From: Fulvia fulva
Lineage: Eukaryota > Ascomycota > Dothideomycetes > Mycosphaerellales > Mycosphaerellaceae
DNA: 64,000 nucleotides
Assembly: GCF_020509005.1 (NCBI RefSeq)
Contig: NC_063017.1
Location: 2,480,001-2,544,000 of the forward strand
Direction of reading: 5' to 3'
Shown here in pieces: positions 26,511 through 37,952 of the stretch. The notes beneath the pieces were generated by a model that worked only from the letters and a program-made list of their open reading frames with translations, was not told where the DNA came from and ran no database searches. The position numbers were made by a program, and so were the translations under genes. The stretch's first letter is position 1. Every line of letters starts with the position of its first letter.

Positions 26511-26622
26511 TGTTAAGAATATATAGGCCGTAGGTCAAGTATATAGGTGTAGGTATATTATATAACTAGATTACGTAACTAGGGTTTACTAGCCTATAGA
26601 CTAGCAAATATCCGGAGCGACT
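26511..26622 (+). repeat. 3' LTR of copia element, truncated
   Basis: Begins TGTTAAGAATATAT directly after a purine-rich tract (TAAGTAGGAG), as expected at a copia 3' LTR. It matches the LTR copies at 13403 and 531-650 and stops at ATATCCGG, before the part seen in the other copies. Confidence 0.8.
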
Positions 26623-26795
26623 AGAAGTAGTTATATTAAAGGAGTATAATCCCCGCTACTATATATTCATCGCCGTATATAACGATACGGTTCTAAATTA
26701 TTACTAACGTCTCGTCTTACTTACCTAGTAGGCTAATACGGATATTACTCTATATACAACCGCTTATACTATAATAGAATATATCGCTAAGTACT
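26623..26795 (+). pseudogene. Helitron-like helicase fragment
   Basis: About 170 bp reading, with two or three stops, as NPRYYIFIAV...ANTDITLYTTAYTIIEYIAKYL. The spacing N-x-D-x11-E-Y-I-A-K-Y resembles the region before the helicase domain in fungal PIF1-like/Helitron proteins. It lies between the truncated copia LTR and a gypsy LTR. Assignment rests on a short degraded piece and is tentative. Confidence 0.4.
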
Positions 26796-27145
26796 TATTA
26801 TAGGCGAGAGTACTATAATAGGGTCGGGTAAAGACATATATAGTTATGCGAGCTATCTAAGAGAGCGCGAGAAGCGCGAGAAGATAAAGTCGCGCGAATC
26901 GAGCTAGCGGGTACTAGCGGCCGCTAGCGCGCGGGCGTACGGCCGACGATACTATATTACGAGGCAGTTCGTAAAAAGGGCTGTCTCGTAACAGTACCCC
27001 CCCTCCTCGAATAAGGAGCTCCTAGGACGTTTCTACGTTTAATACTCGGAGCGTATAGAGGGCTATCGCTAGTACTAATACCGGTACTAGTTTCGAGAGC
27101 TTTATCGAGGAAGCTATAGTCATAATTATATATACGGTCAGAACT
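26796..27145 (-). mobile_element. 3' end of a second reverse chromovirus copy
   Basis: 26796-26993 is an LTR nearly identical to 14219-14416 and keeps the CGTAACA end unmutated. 26994-27142 continues into the same internal sequence as 14417-14556, including the reversed polypurine tract. The match is lost after about 27142, shortly before LINE copy 3. It is therefore a truncated element end, not the 5' LTR of the neighbouring reverse chromovirus. Confidence 0.75.
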
Positions 27146-27177
27146 TATTACCTCTTAGGGAGGCAAAAAAGTGGCCC

Positions 27178-30100
27178 TAAAACACGACATAGTCGAAAGC
27201 TCTTATTAAGGCTATTCTAACGATATATAAAGTAGGCCACTACCCCTAGAATTAAGGGAGTTCTACCTTATTTAATCTAGATAGCTTGAAGTTCTCTTCA
27301 CCCTGTTTCTTTAGCTCTAAACGCCGCGGAGATGCCTAGCTATATTAGGCAACTCCTAGGTAATAGCAGCCTAGGCTACGGTACTAACGGCGCCTACGGC
27401 TCTATAGGCGAAGCTCCTCTAAGACAACTAGTAGCAACTTATAGAGGACGCAAAAAGTATAGAAAGTAATTATTAGCTCCTATACCGGTCTCTATAGGTA
27501 ATGATCACTTAGCTACGTACGGCGCTTATACTATCGTATTACCGAGGGTAATAAGTAATAAGGACGACGTCCTAGGCGATTAATAAGGCCACCCGGAATC
27601 AATGCCCCTATAGCTAGGTATCGGTCGTAGTATCGATACTAGGCCCCCGCCTAACGTACGATATAGTTACGATCCGTATTGTAGTAAAGGAAGACTAGGC
27701 CGAAGTTACGAAGCTATCGAATAAGGAGCTCGCCTAACGAATTAACTAACTAGGGGTGGTCGTAGTGAACCAATAGTCTAACGGCACTCTATAGATCTAT
27801 ACTAGCTCTACTACTACTAGGAGGCACCTAGAGGCATAGCTATAGTAGGCATCTAAGGTTACGGCATTAGCGAAGGTCTTAACGAAACAATTCACGATCC
27901 TAGTCTACGACATACCTAAGGAGTTTGACCTAACTAACTAGGGTCACCTACGCGCTCTCTAAGAGGACAACCCGGTCACTCTTAACTCTCTAATCCAGAA
28001 GGCGACTTGGCTCTATAGGAAATGGCCAGAAGGCAAGAAGGCCTCGGCGCTAATAGTATAGCTATAAGACGCGAAAGCGGCGGATCTAGCGATAGAACAA
28101 GGCCTAATCTAGTAATGTAGCCTTAAGATAGTAGAAAAGTACTCCTTATCCTTTCGTGTCCTCTAATACTTCAAATGCTAACAGTATAGACACTAAACCT
28201 ATACGTATATAAACAAGCAGGCCTACTCGAACTATATAGGAGACTATATATCTAGGGACTATATATCGGCTACGAGACGGTACGCGAACTATCCGGGGCA
28301 CTACCTATCGTATAGCGCGGAATGCCTATAGCGGAAACTAGCGAAAAACAAGGCAATCACAAACAGAACCGTCGCCCTAAGGTTCTACGGCGACCGCGAG
28401 GCTAGCCTATACCGGAACTAACTAGCGGCGGTCGGGCATAAGCGCCCTAGGGCCGAGAACGATATAAAGGATACGTAACCTAGGGCGTACGGGAGGCTAC
28501 GTGCTCTACTAGCTACGGCGAGGGAATCTAACTAGGCCCGGCTCCCCTTTAGTTTATAGCCGATAGGCGTAGACTAGGACGTATAAGGTAGTAGGATATA
28601 GGACGCTATAGAGGAAATAATTGTCGATACTAATAACTAGCCTCGACACGCTTAGTATCATCTAGTATAACTTCAACTATAGTAAGGATATAGTCCAGAA
28701 CCATTTCCTATACGAGGCGGACCCGTACGTCTACTACGTCCTAGTAATCTAGGAGCTATAGATTAACCCGTACTATAAGAGACTAACGACCTACAAGTTA
28801 CTAGGCTATACGACATACCTACGAGGCGACGGCAGATCCCGTACGTACTTCTATATTAGTAAGGACATACTAGAATCCGACTAGGAGGTAGTATACTACG
28901 TAGACGAAGAAGGCGGGGGTAATATTACCTCCCTCTACGTAGGTAGTACCTAGATACACAACCTATATATACAACCGCTAGCCTCGAGGTCTAGCCGCGA
29001 CCTAGGGGTCTATAGACACCTAGACAGTACGCTTAAGAGACAAGGGTACTATATCGTAGTAGGAGACTTTAATATATACTACCGTTCCTAGGAAAGCCTT
29101 ATATAGCCGTACCCTATAGCCGACGAAGTACTCGACTTAATAGCGAGTAACGTAATTGCCCTTAATACCCCGAAGGACCTAAGTACCTAGAAGAGAGGGG
29201 GACTCTAAGGTACGATCGACCTCTCCTAGATCTTAGATAGCTACTACTATATAGTAACCTACTATAGGATCGAACATGAACTCGAGGCGTCGTTAGACTA
29301 TATACTAGTCAGGACCTCTATTACGATATAGATATAACGTATACTAGCGAGAACCCCTAAGCTAAACTAGAGAAAGGCCTACTAGGCTAATATCTAGAGG
29401 TACCTCGACGACTCTAAGAGGCTAGTCTAGATTACGTAGTAGTAATATAATAGTCAAGACGAGATAGACGAGGTAGTCTAAGGGTTAATAGACGAAATAA
29501 GAAAAGCGACCTTACTTTACGTTACGCTTACCTAACTAACGATATAGTCTAAACTATACTAGACGCTAAAGTATACTACGGTAGTAAGAGAACTAAGGAG
29601 AGCCCGCCGGGTATAGACGAGTAGCTATAGCGAGGAGGCCTAGAACGTATATAGGGAGGTATAATAATAGAAGAAAGCTACGATACGGAGGGAGAAAGTA
29701 GTCGGCTAGAGAGCTATAGTAGAAGAAATCGCCGGTAAGCTAGCGAGGATATAGAAGCTAGCGAATCAGGCCCGATAGGACCCTATATAGGGCCCCTCCT
29801 TCTCTATCCTAGCGCTATAATCGCCTAGTAGCCCGGCTAGCGACCCCGAGGCTAAGGCGCGTCTACTAGCTAGTAAGTTCTTCCCGCCCCTAGTCGAGGC
29901 TAATCTAAGCGATATAAGTAGCTCTACTCCCCTAGCCCCTAGTATCGCGGTCTAATAGGATATATCTAAGGGAGATGTTACCGCTATACTTAGGAAGTCA
30001 CCGGCGAAGAAAGCCCCGGGGCCGGATAGGATCCTAAACGAGCTACTAAAGAAGTGTAGAGATTAACTAGCCCTAGTAGTCGTAGTGATCTTTAACGCCT

Positions 30101-32120
30101 GCCTATAGACCGGATACTACCTAATAGTATTTAAACAATCGACGATAGTAGTCCTACGTAAGCCGTAAAAGGAAGACTATACGTAGGTAAAGTCGTACCG
30201 CCTAATTACGCTCCTTAATACTCTTAGGAAGGCGCTTAAGAAGCTAGTTATAACGAGACTCTCCGAGGCGGTAGAGGAACACTCCCTACTCCCGGACACC
30301 TAGATAGGTGCGCGCCTATAGCGATCGACGCTATCCGCGATAGAACTTATTACCTCTTAGGTAAAGGCTATCTAGTATAAGAATAGGGACAAGGTGGCTT
30401 CCTTACTTAGCCTAGACATATCGGGAGCCTTCGACTACGTGTTATACCCGCGGCTACTCTATATCCTAAGGTCGAAGGAACTCCCTAAGTGGCTTGTTAA
30501 CTTCGTACGGTCCTACCTCTAAAACCGTAGTATGTCGATCCTAGTCGGCTAGTATAGAAGCCTATTTCAAGTAGTCTATACTAGAATCCCGTAAGGCTTA
30601 ACGCTAGCACCTATTCTGTTCCTCTTCTTTATAGCGACGCTACTCCCAGCCCTAGAATCCTAGAACACCGCTGCGAGCGGCTTCGTAGACGACATAAACA
30701 TCCTAGCGTAGTCTTCCTCGACTAAGGAGAACTGTAGGCTACTAGAAGAGAAGCACAAGATCTATAAGGACTAGGCTAGGAGGCACGGGGCTCGGTTTGC
30801 CCTAGAAAAGTACAATCTAATACACTTTACGCGCCGGCCACGGTTCTACAATATATAAGCTTCTATCTAGATATAGGGGCACACGACTAACCCGGTAAAT
30901 CAGCTTAGGATCCTCGGACTATAGGTGGACCCGGCGCTACGGTAGAGGAAGCACGTATAGGCAATATTACGGAAAGCTAAACAGAATATAGCATTATACT
31001 AGAGGCTCACTACGTCTATATAGGGGGCGGACTTCCGGCAGTTACGACTTCTATATACGGCTATTATACGGCCAGTCCTTACCTATAGTAGCCAAGTATA
31101 GTCCTTAGGCGAGAGGGCCTACCTATCGAAGGGACTCGTCGCGCCGCTAGCGAAGATCTAAAACCAATGCCTAAGGAAGGTCACCGGGGCATATAAGTCG
31201 ATACTAACGAGGATGCTTAAGTACGAGACCGCTATACCGCCGATCGACCTATACATCTAGGGACTACGGACCTCCTACTTAGGCAAGTCGGCACAGTACC
31301 TAGTATAGAAGGTCATCGCTAGTACAGTCGTAAGGGCCCGCGAATCAGTACTAGCGTATAGGGGCATTCGACCCGGAAACGAGCCGAACTACCGGGTAAG
31401 GGACGAATAGCTAGCAATATAATAGGAAGGTAAGAAATCGTTTATAGAGCAACTATAGAAAGAGAGGTAGAACAACTAGGTTGTAGGGCATAGTAGACGC
31501 CCTTAGCTAGCGGGACAACCTAAGGAATAGTCAGCTACAAAATCCGCGGTCAAGCACCCCCCGAAGCTTATCTACTACCGCCTTACGAGGGTATAGAGTA
31601 GTATAGCAACCTAACTACGAAGCGAACACATCGGCCTCTAGGGGTACCTATTATAGAGGAAGGTTCTAGGATATACGAATACTAGCTGCCCCTACGGCTA
31701 TCGCTCCTAGAACGTACGGTACGTACTCCTCGTCTGTCCGAGGTAGTCGCTAGGAAGGGGGGAGTAGATAGTAAAGGCGAGGAACCGGACGATTAGGGCA
31801 CTTCTTAATAACGCTAAGGACCTACGACGCATTACGAACTAGATACTAGAGAAGGGCTAGCTAGAATAGTACCGCCTAGTAGGAGTAGTATAGGAAGAGA
31901 GGACACGACGTAGCGCGACGAGACCGGCTAGGAGCGGGGGCTAACGGGGTAGTGATATAGACTACGTACGTTCAGAGGGAAAGCTAATCTAGATAAGGAG
32001 TAGTCGGGGGCGGGAAGGGTTTTCACCTATTCGGGTTTCCCTTTATATATAACAATAGATGTATACCTATATAGGCCGGATAGGGTCCTAGAATAGGGGA
32101 ATGACAAATCTATCTATCTA
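27178..32120 (+). mobile_element. Tad1-like LINE, copy 3
   Basis: Full-length relative to copy 1, from AAAACACGACATAG to the GACAAATCTATCTATCTAT tail. It is RIP-mutated like copy 2 and shares with it several base differences from copy 1, for example ACTAATAGTATTTAAACAA where copy 1 has CCGATAGCTTTTAAACAA. The zinc-knuckle, endonuclease and FVDD blocks are all recognisable. Confidence 0.85.
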
Positions 32121-32827
32121 TATACCCGGGCTAGGTGTTCGTTATCCTCTAGTAAGTTTTCCGCCTCCGTATATAGAGTCGTCTACGCTATATTATTTGT
32201 CGTTAGCCTCTACTTTCTATATAGTAGGCCTTAGCTTATGTCCTAGGTCTTTCCTTAGTTTATTCCTCGGCTTAGCTCTTAGTACTAAGTGTTCGTAAGG
32301 CTATAGCTCTTGTTAGTTACTATTCTCCGCTACTACTCGGGGTGAGGTCGCGCTTCCTAATTAGGTAGTTATCCTCCGTAGCTCTCTAACTCTAGGGTCT
32401 ACCGTTAGGGGAACGGAACCTTAGTTTTAGGGTTCTTTATACTACGATTACGCCGCCGCTAGCGTAGGCGGGTCGCTACTACTTAAGTAGATTACTCGTC
32501 GTTATAAGGGCTATTGAATAGATAGTCCTCGTCGATAAATTAGTAATCCGATCGGTATTTCTAGTAGAATATATAGTTACCTTATCTATATAGGTAATAT
32601 CTACTACTATAGATAGAGAGGGTAGTTATAATAGGGTATACGCGATTATATAAGAATTAGCTTATTTACTCTAGCGTACGAGCTAAGGGGGTATATTACG
32701 ATCCGAGCGTATATATAGGTAATAGCGTATTATTAAAACTTAAGGCTACGTACGCTAAGAATTAGGTAACTAATCAGTTACCTATAGCCTCTTTAAGAGC
32801 AATACTTATCTATTCTAGATAGATATA
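32121..32827. other. RIP-mutated DNA, no gene recognised
   Basis: A 66-codon open stretch (32101-32298) overlaps the LINE tail and has no recognisable domain; it looks like chance. The rest is TpA-rich and stop-filled. It may be gypsy sequence flanking LINE copy 3, but no motif supports this. Confidence 0.3.
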
Positions 32828-32886
32828 ACGTAAAGTAATAGTGAGCTAGAAACACTAGTAAGCTAGGAATTTTGTCTTAGTATAAC
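32828..32886 (+). repeat. Left terminal inverted repeat of pogo copy B
   Basis: Starts ACGTAAAGT and then contains two adjacent 17-bp units close to ACTAGTAAGCTAGGAAC. The mirror copy is at 34568-34626. Confidence 0.85.
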
Positions 32887-34567
32887 TAACTTGTATTCTT
32901 TATTAATCGTTTTCACTACTATTAAATAGAGAACTAGTGAACTCAATACTCTTATCCGATTCAGAATTGTTCTCTTTGTCTTCCTAGTACGTTCGTACGT
33001 TATAGCTAGTCCGACCGTAGTTACTATACCGTCGTCTACTTAGCTAGCCCTCTTTCGTACCCTCTGACCTACGACTCTTTATTAACTATTCTATAGCCTT
33101 TAACGACTCGACGACTACCTATAACAAGCCAACTCTATACTCTAAGACCCCGCCGTGCTAGAGAAACTTTCGTTTACGAGATCGGCGCTTTATAAGAGTC
33201 TTAACTTATCGTTTAAGCTTAGAGTTATAAGCTCTAAGAAGCGTATTCTCTTATAGTATTACTTCGCCGCCTTTAATAAGCTAAGAGAAGTTATTATAAG
33301 CTGTTTTGGAGTTGCTTAGTATAGCGTCGTATATAAGCTTAGATTACGACGTAAACTCCTTTGAATTACTCGGAGTTTAAGACTACTATAATGTCGTCTA
33401 ACGCGGGGGTAGTCCTAGCGGGGTTCGTAGGCGTATATTAAGGCGATTAAGTACTACTTACGCGTTAATAGGAACTAACCCTATAGCCTTAAATACCTTT
33501 TCATAGTTTGATATAGTAAATACGTCGAAAAACGCGTCTTTAAACGCCGGAAGGAAGGTTTCTTTATTAATATAGGAGACGCGCTAACGCGCTAAGTCCT
33601 ATACGCGTAATAAGTACTTTAGCTTTAACGGCGTAAAACAAACCACGTTAGTCTAGATAGTAGTCCTTAAACCCCTAGTTTCAATAGCTCTTATAGCCGT
33701 CTAAAATGAGCAACCTATTACTACCTATAGAACGCGCCTCTATATACGCGTTAAAGTGCTTTAACTACTCGAGGCTAAGTCCGATATTTGTCTATCTATT
33801 CTCGGAGACTATAAGCTTCTAATTCCGCGGTATATATCTACCTCTTCGTACTATACTAAAATATAGACGCGCCGTTTATAGATAATAAAGGGCGGGGTCG
33901 AGTAGCTAGCGGTATAGATGCTCTAAATAACTATAACCTACTCTCTATTACTAGGCTAAGTAGCCGTAGGGCAAGAGCGTCGTTCCGAGCTAGTAACGAC
34001 TTTTATAGAGCTAATCACGCCTATTTAAAAGGTCGTCTTATCGAAGTTATAGATATCCTCGTTATGTACGCTATACTTAGTAATCGTCTCTTATATAAGC
34101 TTGAACTAGGCGCTTATAACTTCTAGATCTTCTTAGAGTATTCTCTAACGGTCCTTCGCTCGGTTAAAGGCCGTTTTAAGCTCGGTAGAGCGCAAAACGA
34201 ATCTCTCTCCCTAGTTCTTACCTACCGGATCCGCGTCGCGTTTACCGAGTAGCTTTTCCGCTATATCTACTACCTCGCTAAGGGTAGGCGCAAATCCTCG
34301 CGAATCGAGGTCGAGGATATATCGAATAATCGTCTATTCTTCGGTTGACGTAAGTTTGTACTAGATAGGGCGAGTATCGACGCGAGGAGTAATTCCGTAG
34401 TACTGGCTAGTTAGCGTCGAACAAGGTACGTAATATACTATAGCTAGGCGTAGGAGACTCGGAAATTAGCCCTAACGATAGGTAGAGAGGGCAAGAGCAA
34501 TTCTACCTTCTTTATTAGACGATTATATATTATGTTATTAAGACATAGTACGATAATTAAGAAGTTG

Positions 34568-34626
34568 GTCGTACTAAGACAAAATTCCTAGCTTACTAGT
34601 GTTCCTAGCTTACTAGTACTTTACGT
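34568..34626 (-). repeat. Right terminal inverted repeat of pogo copy B
   Basis: Reverse complement of the left repeat with few mismatches. The two 17-bp units are better preserved here (ACTAGTAAGCTAGGAAC, then ACTAGTAAGCTAGGAAT). Confidence 0.85.
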
Positions 34627-34628
34627 TA

Positions 34629-34930
34629 TATAATATATAACCTACTTTTAAAATACTCTTTATAAGCTAGTATAATAACTTCCTATATAAATAACGTAAA
34701 AGGAAATACTACTTAACTTTAACCTTAGGCTTTACGGCTTTTACCTACTATAACAGACTACTAGATACCCTAGGTATATAAGAGATAGATAATAGGATAG
34801 AAATATAAGAGGCTAGTAGCTATATATATCTACTACGTTACTACTAGTATGTACTAGCGCGTATAGTACCCGTTAAGGGGGCGACTTGATACTACTAGGC
34901 TAGGGCAGGGTTATAACGTATACATACACG
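34629..34930. other. RIP-mutated spacer up to the gene-island border
   Basis: TpA-rich DNA with no recognisable coding content. Base composition changes at about 34900-34940, where CpA/TpG become normal. Confidence 0.5.
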
Positions 34931-35487
34931 GGTGCCTTAGTCATTTATTACTGAGCTTATCTCTCTTCTTCTTTTCGCTACATACTATCTCAATACATCA
35001 TCAGTTATGCTTCATGTGTCTATGTCCACGCCTGCATACTGTTAGCACATGGGAGATTGCGCAATGGTGCCAAGCATATACCGTAGCTGACGAGTACCCT
35101 CTTCTCGCCCATCGTGAGAGAAGTTTGCGCGCTCTCGATGGTGATGTGCTTTGGAACGTCTACCCGTCGCTGTCGTGCCTCAGTCAGTATCAGCATGATT
35201 GACCTACCTTCGACGCGTCCCTACACAGCAAGCACCGAGTGGAGCTCGGGAGACAGGCATGAGCTGCGATAGTCTATAGATAGGCCATGGATAGGCACTC
35301 TCTATAGTGGAGTCCGCAGTATTAATAGGCTGTCACTTCAACTCTCCTTCCTGCACCCTACCCCACTTCTTCGCCTATCCACTGAGCATGCTACCTCCGC
35401 AACATCTCACGGAGGAAGGCCGTCGTCGACAGGTGGTGAAGATGGAGTATCGCAAGAATGGTGCTCTGAGCGTACAGGTGGTCGGAC
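34931..35487. other. Left edge of the gene island, no gene recognised
   Basis: Normal fungal composition with a CT-rich stretch near 34958-34976, as is common upstream of fungal start sites. Two short open stretches (35014-35202, 35307-35531) have no recognisable domain. It probably contains the promoter of the flavin monooxygenase that follows. Confidence 0.35.
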
Positions 35488-37691
35488 ATGGCTACGAATC
35501 GAAAAAGGGAGGCCCTAGGCCAGAACGGTGACCTTCACCAGCCGAAGGCACAGAAACACAACTCCAATATGTCGCCAGGAAGATTGCAAGCTTATCATGA
35601 AGGCGCAAACGACTACAACGGTTATGATGTTGCCGTGGTGGGCGCTGGGCTAGCAGGCTTGATGCTCGCGTAGGTGCTATTCTTTTATCGTCTCATGTTC
35701 CTCATATTGCAAGCTGACTCGCCAAAGTGCCAACCTGGTTCGATTTAGTATCAGAACGGTGATATTGGACGACCGGCCAGACAAGACCTCCACAGGCCGA
35801 GCAGATGGCTTGCAGCCGAAGACGATCGAAACGCTGAGACAAATGCGATTAGCAGATGGCCTCCTTAAGGTGTGCTTGACCTCGTCCCCGATTGCCTCGC
35901 CTTCCAGACTCTTGTTTGAAGTCATATTTTGCTATTGAACGACAAGGAGCTGACCTCTGACCTATAGCGTGCCGCACGGATTTACGATATATGTTTCTGG
36001 AGCTCAAGTCCAGACAGCCCTATGAGAAGGACTGGCCGCCATGTTCACTACCCGCCCGTCGTGGATCTCCTGGATCCGTACATTCTGCTCGTTCATCAAG
36101 GCATAGTCGAGGATGTCTTCCCGGACGATCTGCGAGATCGAGGTGTTGAAGTACGGAGGAGCGCACCATTTATGACCTATGAGGAGACTCCAGGCCAAGA
36201 CAGAGCGCTCAACGTGCTCTACGATAATCAGGGAAACAGGAGATCGATTCGGGCAGACTACCTCGCTGGCTGCGACGGTGCTCATTCTCAAGTCCGGAAG
36301 TGCATACCAGGTGCTGTTGCTGAGGGCTCAAGTTCTAAGGCCATCTGGGGTGTTCTTGACGGCGACATTGATACAGACTTTCCAGGTTTATGGAGCAAGG
36401 CGGTGGTCTACTCGCACAAGTACGGCAATGTATTGTGTATTCCTCGGGAGAGCAATTTGACTAGACTCTACATCGAGCTCAAGTTAGAAGATGGCGAAAG
36501 ACTGCCAAAGGAGAAGGCTACCCAGGAGTATGTTATGGAACGTGCTAGAGCTATATTACAGCCGTACACCTTAAGCTGGACCAGCATTGGTAGGGATATT
36601 GTTCAAGCATCGGAGTTATCAGCTAATGTGGCCGCAGAATGGTTCGGTATCTACTAAATAGGCTAGCGAGTTGCCTCGCGCTTCTCAGACAGTCCCTAAC
36701 ATGTCTTCATCGCTGGAGATGCCAGCTACACACATTCTCCTAAGGTATATGTCCAAAATGCCTCAGCGGCTGCTCCAAGGTTTCAGTATGGCTAACAACG
36801 ATTCCACAGGCTGCTCAAGGCATGAACACGTCTATGCATGATTCGCTCAACCTCGCCTAGAAGCTCAATCTCGCCATCAGAGGCTTAGGAAAACCGGAGC
36901 TACTATCGACCTACGAGCACGAACGCCGCAAGATTGCAAAGGACCTTATCGATTTCGACTACGAACATGCCGACGCTTTCCACGACGGCGACCCAGCAGC
37001 CCTGGCACAAAAATACCTCAAGAACGTCCGCTTCATCTCTGGAGTCGGTGCTGAATACCAAGCCAATCTACTGAACCAAGCACCTTCCGCACAGACTATA
37101 CTGCAGCCTGGCTCTCTTCTGACGCCAGCGAGGGTGACGAGATACATCGATGCCAATCCAGTAGACATCCAACTTGACGTCCCCATGCTCGGTCAGTTCC
37201 GAATCTATTTCTTGTGTCCGGACCTTGTCAAAGCACGACCGTTCCTCCAGACCGTGTGCGCGTCCATCTTAGCCACACTGGCTGCAGATCCTCAGGCTGA
37301 ACTATCGTACCTCAAGAAACCCAGATGTTCAAGCGAGATGGAGCGTTACGTCAGATCTGATCGTTACCTTGCCGCCAGCCAGCTCATCACGCCAGCGATC
37401 GTCACCGCCTCGCCAAAGGATCGATTTGAGATCAGTGATTTGCCGTCTCTATTGAAGAATAGTAGGTGGACTGTCTGTCTTGACGACGTACCAGAGCAAA
37501 GTACGAATGGCAAGCATTGCTTGGAGAAGTGGATTGGGGACATGGCCGATTCCGAAGTGGCCATTATCAATGTCAGGCCTGATGGCTATGTTGGTAGCAT
37601 CGGACGCTGGAATCCTGATGCTCAGGCGGATGCTGCTGAGCATGCGGCGTCGTGGGTGTCAGAGTACTATACTTCGTTTCTGAACATTTAG
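35488..37691 (+). pseudogene. Phenol 2-monooxygenase-like flavoprotein, RIP-type nonsense mutations
   Basis: FAD-dependent aromatic hydroxylase of the phenol hydroxylase type, which uses NADPH and O2 to hydroxylate phenols. The N-terminus has the dinucleotide-binding motif VVGAGLAGLMLA (35629-35670). Next come DDRPDKTSTGRADGLQP (about 35767-35817), RTGRHVHYPPVVDLLDPY, the DG motif GCDGAHSQVRK near 36271, the GDASYTHSPK FAD block near 36717-36744, and a C-terminal thioredoxin-like domain to 37691. Introns: about 35672-35713, 35870-35967 (branch GCTGAC) and 36745-36809 (branch GCTAAC). Inside the conserved frame are stops at 36655-36657 (TAA), 36664-36666 (TAG), 36697-36699 (TAA) and 36858-36860 (TAG). 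All fit C-to-T at CpA: Gln codons, or Trp where the family has Trp. The start could also be Met at 35569. It is convergent with the next gene. Confidence 0.85.
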
Positions 37692-37952
37692 TGGTACACG
37701 ATTCCGGATACATCAATAGAATTGGACCGAATCTGTGCCTCGCCTTACTACATATAGTATTCCCACCGCACTTGATAAGTTGCCTGTCAAAACTCATTAC
37801 AAATACGATGAATACGAGTCGACATGACATCTCATGATTGAGTGGTGTCGCACATATGAAACGAGAACTTCTTCTGTTCTGTGGAGAGGTCATCTTGACT
37901 GTGTGTATACAGGTGTCGATAGACATATACAGCTTCTACATAATCTCCACCC
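37692..37952. other. Short convergent intergenic region
   Basis: 261 bp between the 3' ends of the two monooxygenase genes. No hairpin terminator or gene is evident. Confidence 0.5.

Larger units (their letters stand above)
32828..34626 (-). mobile_element. Fot1/pogo-type DNA transposon, copy B, complete ends
   Basis: The 1799-bp element is bounded by about 59-bp inverted repeats and flanked by TA on both sides (32826-32827 and 34627-34628), the Tc1/mariner-superfamily target duplication. Minus-strand transposase remnants include an NFDKTTF block near 34050-34030 (first catalytic Asp region of pogo-type DDE transposases) and LILDGYKS near 33710-33685 (second Asp region). RIP stops are numerous. 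Relative to copy A it lacks about 225 bp near 33560 and about 60 bp near 33640. Confidence 0.85.

Noticed and set aside
26796..26993. Taken at first as the 5' LTR of the reverse chromovirus at 14219-23845
   Set aside because: It is followed by the polypurine tract and 3' internal sequence, so it is the 3' end of another copy.
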